Source: Odontesthes bonariensis
Lineage: Eukaryota; Chordata; Actinopteri; Atheriniformes; Atherinopsidae
Length of the DNA stretch: 64,000 nt
Assembly: GCF_027942865.1 (NCBI RefSeq)
Contig: NC_134507.1
Span: 37,792,797 to 37,856,796, forward strand
Direction: 5' to 3'
In this document: positions 32,050-44,317 of the stretch, in pieces
Position numbering within the stretch: position 1 is the first letter of the stretch
Layout: every line of letters begins with the position of its first letter
The notes under the pieces: model-generated
Told to the model about the DNA's origin: nothing
What the model saw: the letters and a program-made list of their open reading frames with translations, nothing else
Database searches by the model: none
Translations under genes and position numbers: made by a program

Positions 32050-33734
32050 TACGATAAGATCCAGCTGTGGCGTGCAGCGTGTTAAACCACACCCACTTTT
32101 CTTCTTCTCTTGATAACCTTTCTGCACAGTTTTTAACCATCCAGTCACATTCCATTAAACTCATTACTGTGCTTTTTATTTAAATCCCTGTGAACTTTAA
32201 AATGCTTCTTTAAAGACCCACTAAGGTCACAGTTCAAAATATTTGTAGCTTTTTGATCAAATTCAGAAAAAAATGTAATAATATACTCTGTAAACTGACA
32301 CCCACTGTGTGCAATATCCCATAAATCTCATCTGAGTCAGTGGAACACCATCAACTTAAATCATTTTACTACATTAAGACAATGATCCTGTTTGAGGAAA
32401 GGGTCCCAATATCATCCCAAAGACTGAGGTTCAGATTCTCTCCGTTTCTAAACCTGTTCTCATTTCCAGAACCTTTTTATCATGTGCTCAGTCCTTGTTG
32501 ATTCGTGGATAAAAGAAAATATTGGATATGTAAAGGAAAGTGAATAATGAAGCTTTCATGAGACACTTCTGAAGAGGACAGTCAGACTGTCTTTTAATGG
32601 GCTTCTGAGTGTAAATCTGAGAAATCACACACTGATACTGAGGAGAACTGGATTTCTACTGCTCCTGTGATACTTTCCTGGATCACCCACAAGTCTTTAT
32701 AATAATGCTATGACTCCTCTTCACACAACTTAAACTCTTCATGTAATTAAAGTATTTATATTGACCATAATTAAGTCCTATTTTAAGATCTAATCATGAA
32801 ATATGGCATATTGTGTACGTTAAACACATCAAACACATCGCTGCACACTTCTATCAAAAAGCCAAATGATACTCAGATAAGTCTGGAAAGAACCATTCTA
32901 CATTTTACATTGATCATCAAACTTTTTAAATCACAAAAGATTTCAGCAAAACTACAGAAAGAAGTCAAGAAAACTGCAGCTTTAGTGGAAAATGTGACAG
33001 CATGGTCAAAAACTGCCCCAAAAGGTTAAAAAAGAGGAAGAAAAGGGCCCAGAAGTATGTTTCACACACAGCTAAAAGGATAAAGCTCCATCTTATTTGG
33101 CGGTTAACTGTTAACGATCGTTAGCATTAGCATTAGCGGGACGTGCTAACTGTGAATAGCAGCTAGGTTACCGTATTTGAACTTTTTACTCTCTGCTGCA
33201 TGTTCTGACTGCCCGTGTCCAGGAGCAGGAATCAAACCAATGACACAGAGCACTTTGAAGACATTTCTGCTAACGTCTGACCGCTAAATTCATTCTTTTT
33301 GTGGACTCACCTGCTTGTAGCTTTCTGTTGCTATGTTCATAGGTATAGAATGGCTAGATGTCTCGTCCGCGTTGCTGGGCAACGGAGTGGAACGTCCGCA
33401 GATGGCCGCCATCTTACCACTTCCAAAATTGTGTTGATGGTGAAACATAATCTCCTCAACTGTTTGCAAATGAAAATATATAAAAAATTTTGGGGGAGCC
33501 TGTGTTCCTTTACCTTCTTTGTCACCTGTCCCTCTGTGTTCTCAGCAGCACTTTAACCAGGACTCCATTGTTTGTGTTGTCACTGTTACGTAGCTCTAGT
33601 AGCCAGTAGAACTCCGCCATTTGGGTACCTGCCCCGCTGCCAGCTGTGTTTGTAAACATACCTGAACATACATGAACTTATATTAATTGATATTTATAAT
33701 GACTTTTGAATTGATGCTATTTTTTAAATATATT
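32050..33734. other. No gene recognised
   Basis: A/T-rich sequence with a short GTTAGCATTAGCATTAGC patch at 33118-33138. May include 5' parts of the zinc-finger gene that I could not resolve. Confidence 0.35.
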
Positions 33735-33811
33735 TTTCAAAACCTCAAGTACCCCCTGGAGTGCCTCCAAGTACCCCAAGGGGTACACGCACCCCCATTT
33801 GAGAACCACTG
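33735..33811. mobile_element. hAT (Zaphod-type) 3' end
   Basis: Reads AAGTACCCCCTGGAGTGCC ... GGGGTACACGCACCCCC, ending TTGAGAACCACTG, the typical terminal sequence of Zaphod-like hAT elements. No matching left end was found nearby. Confidence 0.6.
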
Positions 33812-34514
33812 TCATAGAGGACCCAGACTCTGCTGGAGTTGGGTTAGATGGTCATGTTGATAATTTCCATCAATCACCAGTGAGTGGGATCAGGTTTGAG
33901 TCACTGAAAACTCAGTTTCAGGAACACAACTTTGTCATTCTTAGTCTCCTCCATAAAAGTAGATTTTTACATCTTCAGCTTCTTGGTAGTTCCCAGAACA
34001 ACCATCTTCCACCATGTCCCACCCTCTGACTTTATCACCCGCAGCCATGTTAGTAAGATGGAAATGTCTCTTCTACCAGAACATCATCTGCTTCTTAGAT
34101 AAAACTGCACCTCACAGATTCCACTTATTCAGCTCCTCTTAGTCACAGCACCCTCTGCTGGATTGTAGGGGAACTACAGCAGACTGGCATTTATGTGGAT
34201 CTTAGCAGTGTGGTGTGAGGACAGGATGGTGGAACTACATATTTATTGTTCTCACTGTTTTCCCCAGAGATTCTTAGTGGGAGACTTATGACACCATCTT
34301 CAACTGAAGCCTCTTGGTCACATCCTGTTCCATCTTTGTTCCCAAGATACTTTCATCAGTCAGATTAACCTTCAGTTAGTGCATCATTTAAGTCCAACAG
34401 AATCATGTCAGCATCACTATGGGGTATCATGTATATATTTATTTATGATATCTTCAAAGTAATTAAATATAAACTCCATTAGTCAAGCAAACTTGATTGG
34501 AATTTCGCATACCA
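33812..34514. other. No gene recognised
   Basis: No exon, RNA gene or terminal repeat seen. Confidence 0.35.
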
Positions 34515-35809
34515 GCCCCGACTAGGAGTTGAGGATGCTATCATCTACCTGCTCAACCGTGTCTACGCTCACCTGGACAAGCCAGCGAGCACTGTGAGAA
34601 TCACGTTCGTTGATTTCTCCAGTGCATTCAACACCATCAGGCCGGCTCTGCTGGGTGAGAAACTGACGACGATGCAGGTGGATGCCCCCATAGTGTCCTG
34701 GATTGTGGATTTCCTGACTGGCAGACCACAGTACGTGCGCCTGCAGCACTGCGGGTCAGACAAGGTGATCTGCAGCACCGGTGCCCCGCAGGGGACCGTC
34801 CTCTCTCCCTTCCTCTTCACCCTGTACACCACAGACTTCAGCTACGGCACAGAGACCTGCCACCTTCAGAAGTTTTCTGACGACTCTGCAGTAGTTGGAT
34901 GCATCAGTAATGGTGATGAGACGGAGTACAGGGGTGTGGTGGACAACTTTGCCACTTGGTGTGAGCAGAACCATCTGCAGCTCAACGTGGCAAAGACCAA
35001 GAAACTGGTGGTGGACTTGAGAAGGAGTAAGGCCCCAGTGACCCCTGTCTCCATCTGTGGGGTCAACGTGGACATGGTGGAGGACTACAAATACTTAGGG
35101 GTGCACTTGGACCATAAACTGGACTGGACAAAAAACACAAACGCCCTTTACAGGAAGGGCCAGAGCCGTCTCTATTTTCTGAGGCGGCTTAGGTCCTTCA
35201 ACATCTGTCGGACAATGCTGCGGATGTTCTAGGAGTCTGTGGTGGCCAGCGCCATCCTCTACGCTGTTGCATGCTGGGGCAGCAGACTGAAGGTGAAGGA
35301 CGCCAACAGACTGAACAAACTCATCCGCAAAGCCAGCCACGTTGTCGGAGAGGAGCTGGACTCTCTGACAGCAGTGTCAGACAGAAGGATGCTGTCCAGG
35401 ATCAAATCCATGCTGGACAATCCTGCACATCCTCTTCATAATGTGTTGGGCAGCCACAGAAGCACCTTCAGCCAGAGACTGATTGCACCACGCTGCACCA
35501 CAGAGCGCCACAGGAAGTCATTCCTGCCTGTGGCCATCAAACTGTATAATTCCAGTCTCTGACATCACTTCACCATGTGCAATAACCCGGTCATAACAAT
35601 AATAATTAGCTACTGAGTAGCATTGTAAATACTGTTTATTGTTTACTCTATTTTTGTACATATCGATATTTTTATTCTTATTTTATTTTTATTTTATTCC
35701 CTATCTTATTCTTATTAATCTTTATTTTCCTGTAAATAAGAGCACTGCAACAAAAGAATTTCCCGCAAGGGATTAATAAAGTTATTCTGATTCTGATTCT
35801 GATTCTGAA
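34515..35809 (+). mobile_element. 5'-truncated Rex1/L2-like LINE
   Basis: RT begins at LGVEDAIIYLLNRVY and includes FVDFSSAFNTI, GAPQGTVLSPFLFTLYT, the catalytic-loop variant FSDDSAVVG, and YKYLGVHLDHKLDW. One in-frame stop (TAG 35230-35232) breaks an otherwise open frame to 35562. A short 3' UTR ends in an (TTCTGA)n tail at 35784-35809. The same tail type, reversed, marks the fragment at 18190. Confidence 0.85.
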
Positions 35810-35929
35810 TAACAGCGGACTACTTTAGGAAACTCCTACGACAGGTCTGGATCACTCGTAAATTCTGTTCGTACCTGAAAGAAAACGTAAAATACCAAAA
35901 GATTGGTGAATGCGCACATTCTCTTAAAT

Positions 35930-36345
35930 CCCTGGCACGCACGAGTTAAGAACAAATGTGTGCGTAGGAGCGGTTGTTGCATGAGGCCCAACGTCTCCAC
36001 TCTCCTGGTTTCTTCCTTCCTGGACGACTGGACACTCATATGTTCCTCTGTCATCAGTCGTCACATTTCTCAGAATCAGCGACAGGTCTCCATCCTTCAT
36101 CTGTCTGTCCTGCAGATCCACCCGCTTCTTTAAACCTGATGCTTTAATGGCTCTCATGGAGCAGAAGTTTCATATCCGGACACAAAGAATATGTCTGGAT
36201 CCGTTCTAAAGCAGTGTGTGACCTCCTGAGAGATGCTGAAATGTGGAACCCGACATGGCAGAATCCCATCCTGTCCAGGTTCAGCTGTGATGGTTCTGTG
36301 TTCTGCAGGAGAGGAAACAACACAGAGCAGAGAGGTTAAAGAGCT
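35930..36345 (-). pseudogene. Ig V-set domain exon, broken
   Basis: The minus strand encodes TITAEPGQDGILPCR (B-strand Cys), VTHCFRTDPDIFFV and, in another frame, KKRVDLQDRQMKDGDLSLIL with DRGTYECPVV (F-strand Cys in a DxGxYxC motif). This is a fish B7/butyrophilin-like V domain. A frameshift and loss near 36150 remove the canonical Trp region. No signal peptide, membrane or further Ig exons were recognised. Confidence 0.65.
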
Positions 36346-38079
36346 CAGATCATGCAGGAAGTCACTGTTCATGTCTAACTGCTGCTTTTTCTGTAGCTAC
36401 AGCAGGAGGAGTGAGGAGTTCTCCTGTGTTCCATGCACTGAAGCAGCCCACTTTATTCATTCCATCACGCCTTCATGAGAGTTCTGCTGATCTGAGCCGG
36501 ATGTACCACAAAGTGGGATTAACGGCCAAGCAAGGCCACTTCAGCTTTAGCTTCTTACTTGGGTGAGTTACTGCAGTGAAGTCATAAAGCCAAGCTGGTC
36601 CAGATGAATGACCTTAGTTAGAAGCTCTGAACACAGAAAACTTCCTGAAAGATGCTGTAAAAGTCAGTCGATCTTTAGTTAGTGGCTTATTGGTCACCCA
36701 ACTGCGACCCAGAACATGGACACAACCCCCACTGGCCTGAGAAGCTGGGGACGCTTCATCAAGTTCATCAAACTGAATGTAGGAATTTCTCTGTTGTTGT
36801 CAGGGAGGTCAGCAGATGTGGTGGTCGCTGCTGCCATGGATCAACCTTCATTAGGACTTCAGAACTTTTCTACAATGTCCAAACCCTTAAATTTAATCAA
36901 ATACAGTTCAGTGCTGCAGATTGATCTACCCAACAGTATAAGTAGCAGTAAAAGAACTTCTTTATTAAGGCTTGTTTTACATTTTCCATGATGACATTTT
37001 ATAATGAAATGTTTGGTTTAGATCTGTTTTTTTTTTGTTTGTTTGTTTTGCACAACTGACACATTTATTTTGTAATTTACTTTGGTTTTAACCAGAAAAA
37101 AGTGATCAAATTCATATTTTAATCAATTAATTCATATTTTACAATAGTTTTCTTGCTTGAAGCCCAATAAACAGGGTTACAGATGTTTGTTTCACATGTA
37201 TTCAGTTCACATGAGATATACAGAATAATTAGGTCTTCTACAGAAAAGAAGAATTGATCCCGGCTCATCAGTCAAAGCATCTACAGCCACATATTTCCCT
37301 CCAAGTCATTTAAAGCTTCTTTAAAATAATTTATTCAGCCCAGCTTTGCCATTCAGCTCATTGTCCATCTGACACCAGAGAGAACAGACAGACTGAAGGA
37401 CATCTTCTACAGATGGAGTGTTTGGGACAACAGGAGGAACAGACAGTGACATCATGCTCTGTTGGAGGATGTAGATCTGAAGGTAAGCTGGACCACTGGC
37501 ATGATTCAGTATGAAGGAGGACGAGGTAAGGGCACCCTCTACCATTTAAAACGCTGATAAATGTGTCTCTGCCGCTCCAAAAAAGAAAAAGGTTGATAAA
37601 ACACATCCTCAGTGAAGTGATCAATGCACATTATTGGTCAATATTTACCGAAAATTGCATGGTAAAAGTTAAAGTTGTAGTTTTTGTGCTCCGTCCCGCT
37701 TAGACCCGTTCAAACTGACTGACAGCGCTGTGACGTTTGGAACTACGGAGGCTCACATGGACCATCTGACAGCCCTTGCGGCGACATCAAAGCGTGTCGC
37801 AACTCTGTATTACTCTATAGGCAACTTTAAGGCTCTAGCATGGTTGCTGCGTCTGCTCGCGCGAGCGGTGTTGATGACGTCACGAGTTCGTGCCGGCTAT
37901 ATATAGTGGTGCAAGTCGATGCGCCAGTAGTTGCAATTTTCTCCGTCACAGAGGTGGCGCTGCTACGTGAAGGTTACCGCTACTCTACAACCACGAAAGT
38001 GGAGAAGAAAACAATGAAGAGCAGGAACACTGACATTAATTATACTGCTGCAGTATTCGGATCATTTTAATTTTTTAAT
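36346..38079. other. No gene recognised
   Basis: Poly-T at 37028-37060. A TATATATA box and CpG-rich stretch around 37855-37915 may be the promoter side of the transposon relic that follows. Confidence 0.35.
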
Positions 38080-38370
38080 TCAGTTAAAAGGTGAAGGTCT
38101 GAAGTCCCCGGCATCACCACTCCGAGTCTCTGCCCTCTTCTTTGCCTTCACGTATCTGCCCCGTAGCTTCTTCCACACATTCTTACAGAACTCTCCCTCT
38201 TTCCCCAAAGTTCTGCCAATCTCTGTCCACCAGTTTTGGGAGTTTACGTGCTCCCTGTGCTGTTTCACTGCAGTTTCGTACAGCTGCCTGTACAAACCTC
38301 CTCACTGAGCCGGACTCACATCGGTCCATCCGATTTGTCATTCTCGGCGCAGCCAAGTTACAAAAAATCG
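38080..38370 (-). pseudogene. MADF/Myb-like DNA-binding domain relic
   Basis: The minus strand shows KQHREHVNSQNWWTEIGRTLG, then CKNVWKKLRGRYVKAKKR, the trihelix/MADF pattern found in PIF/Harbinger accessory proteins and in host regulators. The N-terminal part is in another frame. Probably transposon-derived given the DDE fragment 1 kb away. Confidence 0.6.
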
Positions 38371-38579
38371 ACTGGTGCACGACAACGCGCAGCGCCGTCT
38401 TTTCAAGGGAAGCGCCATGCCTGAAACGTCATTTTGACGTCACGGTCCGCCACCGCCGTGACAGACGCGTCAACTATAACTCCGGCTTTACGCGACAAAC
38501 CCTGGGCGGCGCCATTACCCTCCACAAATGCACTTCATTTCCGCCGGAAGTAGTTTGCGCAGCGTTTGCCAATGTAAAC

Positions 38580-38920
38580 AGATGATGCTAGCTTTGACAG
38601 CCCACTCGCAGATCGTATGGCTAATAATGTCCTTACAATGGGAACAGAGTTTAAATACGTTAACTGGAGATGGAGTTACTATCCCCCACCCGAATTCGGT
38701 GCAGGACTGGGAGGATAACGTGACGACGTGGCCCAACATAACAAACAAAACTGAGCACCTAGAAATAGAAGTACCCTACGACCAAGGCTTTGTTCAGGAG
38801 CATATCACAAGGCTGCGTACATTTTACTTTTCCCACATGCTCCCGAAAATCGTTGATGATTTTGTTGAGGGAAGGTTACAGCTCTGCAGTAAATATCTCA
38901 GCATTTTAAAACCAAAGTAA
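38580..38920 (+). other. Open frame of transposon type, unidentified
   Basis: About 110 codons with DWEDNVTTWPNIT and YDQGFVQEHITRLRTFYFSHML. The WEDN..TWP..T pattern is reminiscent of the accessory (YqaJ-type) protein of ISL2EU elements, but the match is weak. Followed by AATAAA at about 39013. Confidence 0.3.
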
Positions 38921-39325
38921 ACTGCCCTATGTAGGTGCCCAAGGGTGCCAACAGATGTCTGTTGTTTACATAATGTAATATAATGTGGAATATATTGTTG
39001 TACAAAATTGAAAATAAAGGTTGATGTAATTTCATTTCATTATTGCACTGAACTACGATCATGAGTGCCCTATCTTCCTTAGAGTGTTACAATTTCTTTT
39101 AACACAGTTCATTCATAGTAAACTCATACTTTACATTAATAACACTGGATTAATTCATTGTTTTGAGGAAATTAAACAAATGGCTTCAACTAGAAAGATC
39201 ATGTATTTAATCCTAACAGATATTAAAAAGTGAAATACAAAACGACCCCACACAATTATATCACTATAATAATAATTTACAATATTAACTGTTAAACATA
39301 TACTAACAGGGACACAGGCAAGATT

Positions 39326-39508
39326 CTAAACCTCATGAGGCATTCTGATCAGTGAGAAGTGATCATCACTTCTCAGGTTAACTAGGCCAGCACAGATGGT
39401 CAAGATGTTGTCCAGTTTACGTGCCATGATGGGAACAGTCTGGGATAAAATCTTAAAGATCTTCAGTCTCTGGATTGCTCTTTCCACATGTATGCGGACA
39501 TTTGTCAA
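39326..39508 (-). pseudogene. DDE transposase C-terminus (ISL2EU/Harbinger-like)
   Basis: NVRIHVERAIQRLKIFKILS and LDNILTICAGLVNLR are the final conserved block of DDE_4-type transposases. Only about 60 residues remain. Confidence 0.7.
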
Positions 39509-39808
39509 AGCACTCTCTATCTAACCACTCGTTCAAGTGCAGCCAACTACTGCACGTCATTCCCGAACCACTTTTCCTCTCAAGGTTTTCCATCCTTTTT
39601 CTCACTGCATCGATATCGGAGCTAGCTAGCAAAACAAACCGGAGCCCGCCAGAACGGAAGTGGAAAGCATCGACGGGAGGAGTTTGGTGAGCTGATCTGT
39701 CGGTGTTAAAGAAGCAGAAATGAGAAACTCCTCTGAAGTTGATCAGAAATTGAGGTTTTACGGAGCACCAAAGAAAAATGTTTAATCAATATCAAACGTC
39801 AAACTTAA

Positions 39809-40343
39809 AGGTGGGGTAGGGCTTCTTTTTCTGGAGCATTTTTTACATATTGCTTGAAATACTCTTCACACCCCCATTGCAACCAATTAATTAAAAGTTT
39901 TGACACAAGAATGAAAAGTTTTAGTGGCCTCTAGAGCGAACAATCCAGGAATAACACTATCCAATCATACTGAACGGACTGTTAACGATGATTGGATTCT
40001 GATGCGTCTATCAAACTGCAATCTGCTCCTCCCTCCCCCTCCTTCCCCCTGTGCGCGTACCCTGCTCCGTGAACGAATTACGCGTCCAGAAGCTTGGCAG
40101 GAAGCTAAACTAGAGCCGGCTTGGCTAGCACCTAGCATTATTAAACGTATAGTTAGCATATACTAAATACTAAATACTAAATACGGCAACGTGTGAACGC
40201 TCGTGAACAAGCATTGTGCGTTCATGTACTCTAGAGGCGTGGGTTCGGGGGGAAGTCTGAAAAAAGGGGTTGGGACTTTTGACCTGTGTATTTTCAAAAT
40301 GCAGCTTCGCTGGACTCAAAATCCAGGATCTCCTACCCTACCT
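39809..40343. mobile_element. 535-bp TTAA-flanked MITE
   Basis: Ends AGGTGGGGTAGG and CCTACCCTACCT, flanked by TTAA (39805-39808 and 40344-40347). A TTAA duplication is typical of piggyBac and Kolobok transposons. Related copies occur at 45867-46188, 50131-50170 (left end only) and 59486-60229 (reverse, left end missing). Confidence 0.8.
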
Positions 40344-40446
40344 TTAACCAGTCAGTCACATTTTGTCAAAATGTTTCATCACTGATCAGCCTTTAACATT
40401 TAAAAGATGCTTTATTTCGTTCCTCGACAGCAAATTAGCTCGCTGA

Positions 40447-40454
40447 TGACGTCA
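40447..40454 (+). promoter_or_regulatory. CRE/ATF site upstream of 7SL
   Basis: A perfect palindrome TGACGTCA 43-50 bp before the RNA start. Mammalian 7SL genes carry an ATF/CRE element at about the same distance. Confidence 0.75.
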
Positions 40455-40496
40455 GGATCAAAAAGCCCAAAACCTGCTTGAATGAGAGCACCTGTT

Positions 40497-40794
40497 GCCG
40501 GGAGCGGGGGCGCGTGCCTGTAATCCAAGCTACCGGGAGGCTGAGGCTGGTGGATCGCTTGAACTCAGGAGTTCTGAGCTGCAGAGGACTATGTCCATCG
40601 GGTGTCCGCACTAAGTTGGGTATCGATATGGTGCGCCTGGGGTAGCCCGGGAACACCAGGTTGTCTAAGGAGGGGGGCAACGGCCCAGGTGGGAAACGGA
40701 GCAGGGCAAAGCCCCCGTGCTGCTCAGTAGTGGGATCGCACCTGTGAATAGATGCTGTAGTGCAGCCTGAGTAATACAGCGGGACTCAGTCTTT
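40497..40794 (+). ncRNA. 7SL (SRP) RNA gene
   Basis: Starts GCCGGGAGCGGGGGCGCG and follows vertebrate 7SL throughout. The Alu domain has GCCTGTAATCCAAGCTACC, GGAGGCTGAGGCTGGTGGAT and the internal A/B boxes, then GGGTGTCCGCACTAAGTT. The S domain helix 8 with its GGAA loop has GGGAAACGGAGCAGG paired to GTGCTGCTCAGTAGTGGGAT. The 3' end GCGGGACTCAGTC runs into a T-run terminator. About 298 nt, full length rather than an Alu-like fragment. The RNA is the scaffold of the signal recognition particle, which targets secretory proteins to the ER. With the intact CRE it looks like a real gene, not a retrocopy; no A-tail is seen. Confidence 0.92.
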
Positions 40795-40796
40795 TT
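40791..40796 (+). terminator. Pol III terminator of 7SL
   Basis: CTTTTT directly after the RNA 3' end. Confidence 0.8.
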
Positions 40797-40799
40797 ACA

Positions 40800-41396
40800 C
40801 TCTTTCTGCTCTTCCACACACACAACACACTGCACGCGCGCTACAACGACACGCTTTGACATCTTTTAGCAGCTTCCTCGCTGCTTCTCTGGCTTCTCTT
40901 TCCCTTACAAAGCACAGCTGTTTCTTGCTCCTGCAGCGCCTCCACCTGGACAACACGACCAATGACCATCACTCACTGCAGCTTCACAGACTCATTCTAA
41001 GAAGCTGCTCCAGAGGACACTTACCAATGAGTTTAATGGGGTGCCATGTGTTTCCACATGCCCAAACATATTTAAGGGAAAATAAAGGACACTTAACTAT
41101 TTGACCAAATTCCCACAGTTTCCTGTCTTCTTCTTTCAGCTCATCAGTGATCATACTCAACTACAACTACATACTTTGTATTCATTTTATAAGTTTCTCA
41201 GTTTTGCTCAAATTCATATGTTTAAACAAAAGGAATGATTAGATTCAAACATTCCTTAAACATCCTCTAAATCCTGTGTCCGTCTTCAGCAAAATCAGAA
41301 GAGAGAAACAAGCGACCAGACTGGTGGAGTTGAATTATTGTTAATAATTTTAGATGATTTTGACAGTTTTTAGTGCTCTGAGCAGTGCTGTTATAT
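40800..41396. other. No gene recognised
   Basis: No exon or element ends identified between the 7SL gene and the hAT element. Confidence 0.35.
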
Positions 41397-41404
41397 ATCA
41401 GAAT

Positions 41405-41874
41405 TAGGGCTGGGACTTTAGCGTGTTAATTTCGATTAATTAACTACACACATATTAGCGCGTTAAAAAAAATAACGCATTTTAATCGCACACTATAATT
41501 TTTTTTTTAAATACAGACGGATGGAAGCGTCGACAAGAGCGTGGTTGTGTGCAGATTATGCAACAAGGAATTTGCGTATCACCGCAGCTTATCAAGCCTC
41601 AAATATCACCTCAACGCTAAACATGTAGCAGCTAGCGTGGAAGCTAACGGGGGCCCAACGCAGCTTAACATCCAAGATTCTATATACTGTGTTTTCATGC
41701 ATGCTACATTCAGATTTCAAATAGGGATATGTTCTGTGTTTGTTGAAATATTGTTGAAAATGTTAATTTTCTAAAGGATAAAGTATATGCGATTAAAATG
41801 CGATTAATTTTGATTAATTAATTTCAAAGCCTGTAGTTAACTCGATTAAAAATTTTAATCGAGTCACAGCCCTA
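41405..41874 (+). mobile_element. 470-bp non-autonomous hAT with BED finger remnant
   Basis: Ends TAGGGCTG and CAGCCCTA with an exact 8-bp target duplication ATCAGAAT (41397-41404 and 41875-41882). Inside, 41541-41690 encodes a BED zinc finger remnant (VCRLCNKEFAYHRSLSSLKYHLNAKH) from the N-terminus of a ZBED-type hAT transposase. The rest of the transposase is deleted. Confidence 0.88.
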
Positions 41875-41882
41875 ATCAGAAT

Positions 41883-42640
41883 ATCTCAGATTATATTAAA
41901 ATATGTGAATGAGTGGAAAGACCTCTGATTTTTCACATTTTGGTGTTGATCTGAATATGAATAATCCTGCCTCTGACTGCAGGAGGATCATTTAAAACAG
42001 AACTTTAACTGATGGTATTTTAGCATAGCACTTCCTTTGTTTCCTTCTGAGGTTTTCTCTGACTTCACAGACTTGCTGATCGATCAGCTCAGCGAGGGAA
42101 TTGATTTCAGCGGGAGCTCAGAGATGCTTCTTCATCCTCCATGTTCACCAGCATCTCCTCCTCCTGTCCCAAACTGAGAAGCTCTCTGACTTCAAGCCTC
42201 TTTGTGCTCTGTCCTCACACCTAAACTCCACCTGAGAGGCAGCACAAGCTGAAACTCTGACTTTATTTCTTCCTTTATCTGGGTGACCTGGAAGGAATCT
42301 GAAACATACAGAGACTCTGCACTGCGAGATTATTATTAAGACGATGACTGTGAACTGATCAACAGACTTTGCAGCAGTTTGTGAACAAGGACAGATGGCT
42401 CTCCATCCCAGTTCCAGCAGTTTTTCAACCCAAACTCCAATTAAAGTCTGAAGAATTCAGAGATGGTCCAACTGAGTCTGTAGGTCCTCACATCTTCAAC
42501 CACACTCTGAAAAATGGTGCAGTTAGGTCCCAGTGTCATAGTGAAACATTTCTGTTAGTTATAGTGCGTATAGCTACATCAAATATTCTGATATCTTTGC
42601 TCTCTGGATCTTCTAACAAAGCAAACTTTGAATATTTCTC
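41883..42640. other. No gene recognised
   Basis: Mixed sequence without an identifiable gene. Confidence 0.35.
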
Positions 42641-42946
42641 AGAAGCTGAGCAGAGTCGGGCCTGGTTAATTCTTGGATGGGAGACTGCCTGGGAATACCA
42701 GGTGCTGTAAGCCTTCTGGCTTCTCCAGGTGCATGCAGTTTGACTACGTCAAATGCAAAAGCAGTCCCTGTTTGACTTTTTGGAACTTGTCCTTTCTCAG
42801 GACAAAGTTAAATGTATGAGGATCAAAGCCAACAATGGCCTGGGACATCTCAGCAGGTCCAGGATCAGCAACATGGAGACTGAGAGCCAAAACCAAACAG
42901 AGGTGTCTGCCAACCAATCAGCAGCAGCCCAAGCTGGTTAACTTCC

Positions 42947-42999
<53 letters not shown>

Positions 43000-43470
43000 A
43001 CAGGGTGATCGTCAGATGTTTCAACAAAAGAAATGCGGGGCGCAGAAGTAAATATAACTGTATTCTTTTAAGAATCGGAAAGAATTGTCCTTGTGGATAA
43101 AGATCATGTCATTAACATCCATTTCTGTGACGGAAGTTAATCATGAGTTGTGTTGACAGCAGCACCGTCACTGTGAAGGAGAGTGCATGAGAGTGTTAGT
43201 AGGTGATGGATCAATAATTGTATGTTCCAGGTACACAGTGTAGGACACAAACACTTCTACATATTGATTATATAAACCATCCCAGTCAGAACATCACCTG
43301 AGATGTCTACCCTGTGAGGGACATTTGTTTTTTGAGGTGTGGGAGTTAGAGGCAGCTGGGAGCTCTAACAGTCAACCAGCCACAGAGGATGAAGCTCTGA
43401 TCACTTTTTTCATCTCATTGCTTTACAACTTCACCGCTTGACTAGGCTCATGGATTATCTATGTACATTA
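42641..43470 (+). repeat. Dispersed copy of 5S-derived half plus array-edge block
   Basis: 42641-42713 is a diverged 5S 3' half with its promoter boxes. It is followed by the same tail as at 448-529/12615 on, and from about 42790 by the block shared with 15150-15840. A (TG)n microsatellite at 42952-43000 replaces the shorter one in the other copy. This places array-derived DNA about 27 kb from the array. Confidence 0.8.
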
Positions 43471-44317
43471 CATACAAAGAAAATAGACTCAAATGTTACC
43501 TCTCTTCTATGCATATTCAGAACTTATTTAAATCTCTTCCAGAAAAACTCTTGTTTTGATCGTTTTCTTTAAAATAAACATTTTTAAAAAGCTAACTGAT
43601 CATGTGCTCTGTTTTACATATAACACCAGTTATAGAGGTAAACACGCAAAGTTAACATATTGACAGGTTTCAAATATATGTTTCAGTGGCGGCCGTGCTT
43701 TGGGTCACTGGGCCTTCAGTGCGGGTTTACCGTCCATTCAGAGTCGCTATTTAAATCCGTCCTGAGTGCCCACATGGATCTGGATCTCACTAACCGTGCT
43801 GTATGCCAATAAACACAGAGAGACAGCTGCTAGAAGACTTTCTTCTGCAGGTTTCCTTCTGATTTATTTTTTTTTAAACACATATTCAGCAGCAGGATGT
43901 TTATTCATCAATTAGCCTAATGAACTATGAGAGGCATTTCACGTGTTGAGAGCGACTTCCATTGTTATCGTTATTATTATCACGTATATCAGCAGTTCAG
44001 AATATTTGATCATTTATATTTATAATTTAATATTTATACATGTAAATAAAATACATAATACTCACGAGAGGTCCTGATTATTATCTATTTATTGACATAA
44101 CACTGAGATGCTCCATATGTGAGTCCATTGTTGCCAGTTAACTGCAGCCTTGCACCTTTCAGCAGCAGCTGTTACCGCTGAGCAATCAGTTCCCTCTGCA
44201 CTGAGGATCATATGAAAGCAGCTCCTGCAGCTTCAGGTTAGTGTCACAGGGCTCTGAACTGTTAGTGCAGTTTGGCAGCAGCAGGTCCCAGGCAAGCTTT
44301 AATTATATTGCACCAGA
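43471..44317. other. Upstream region of secreted-protein gene 1
   Basis: No element recognised. The 5' UTR of the gene at 44318 probably lies in the last 100-150 bp. No clear TATA box. Confidence 0.35.

Noticed and set aside
31159-32148. Long open frames on both strands across the minisatellite (GAEP, APGS and SCSWF repeats)
   Set aside because: The 12-bp unit has no stop in any of these frames, so they stay open for trivial reasons. Only the QELN frame joins splice sites and the zinc-finger linker.
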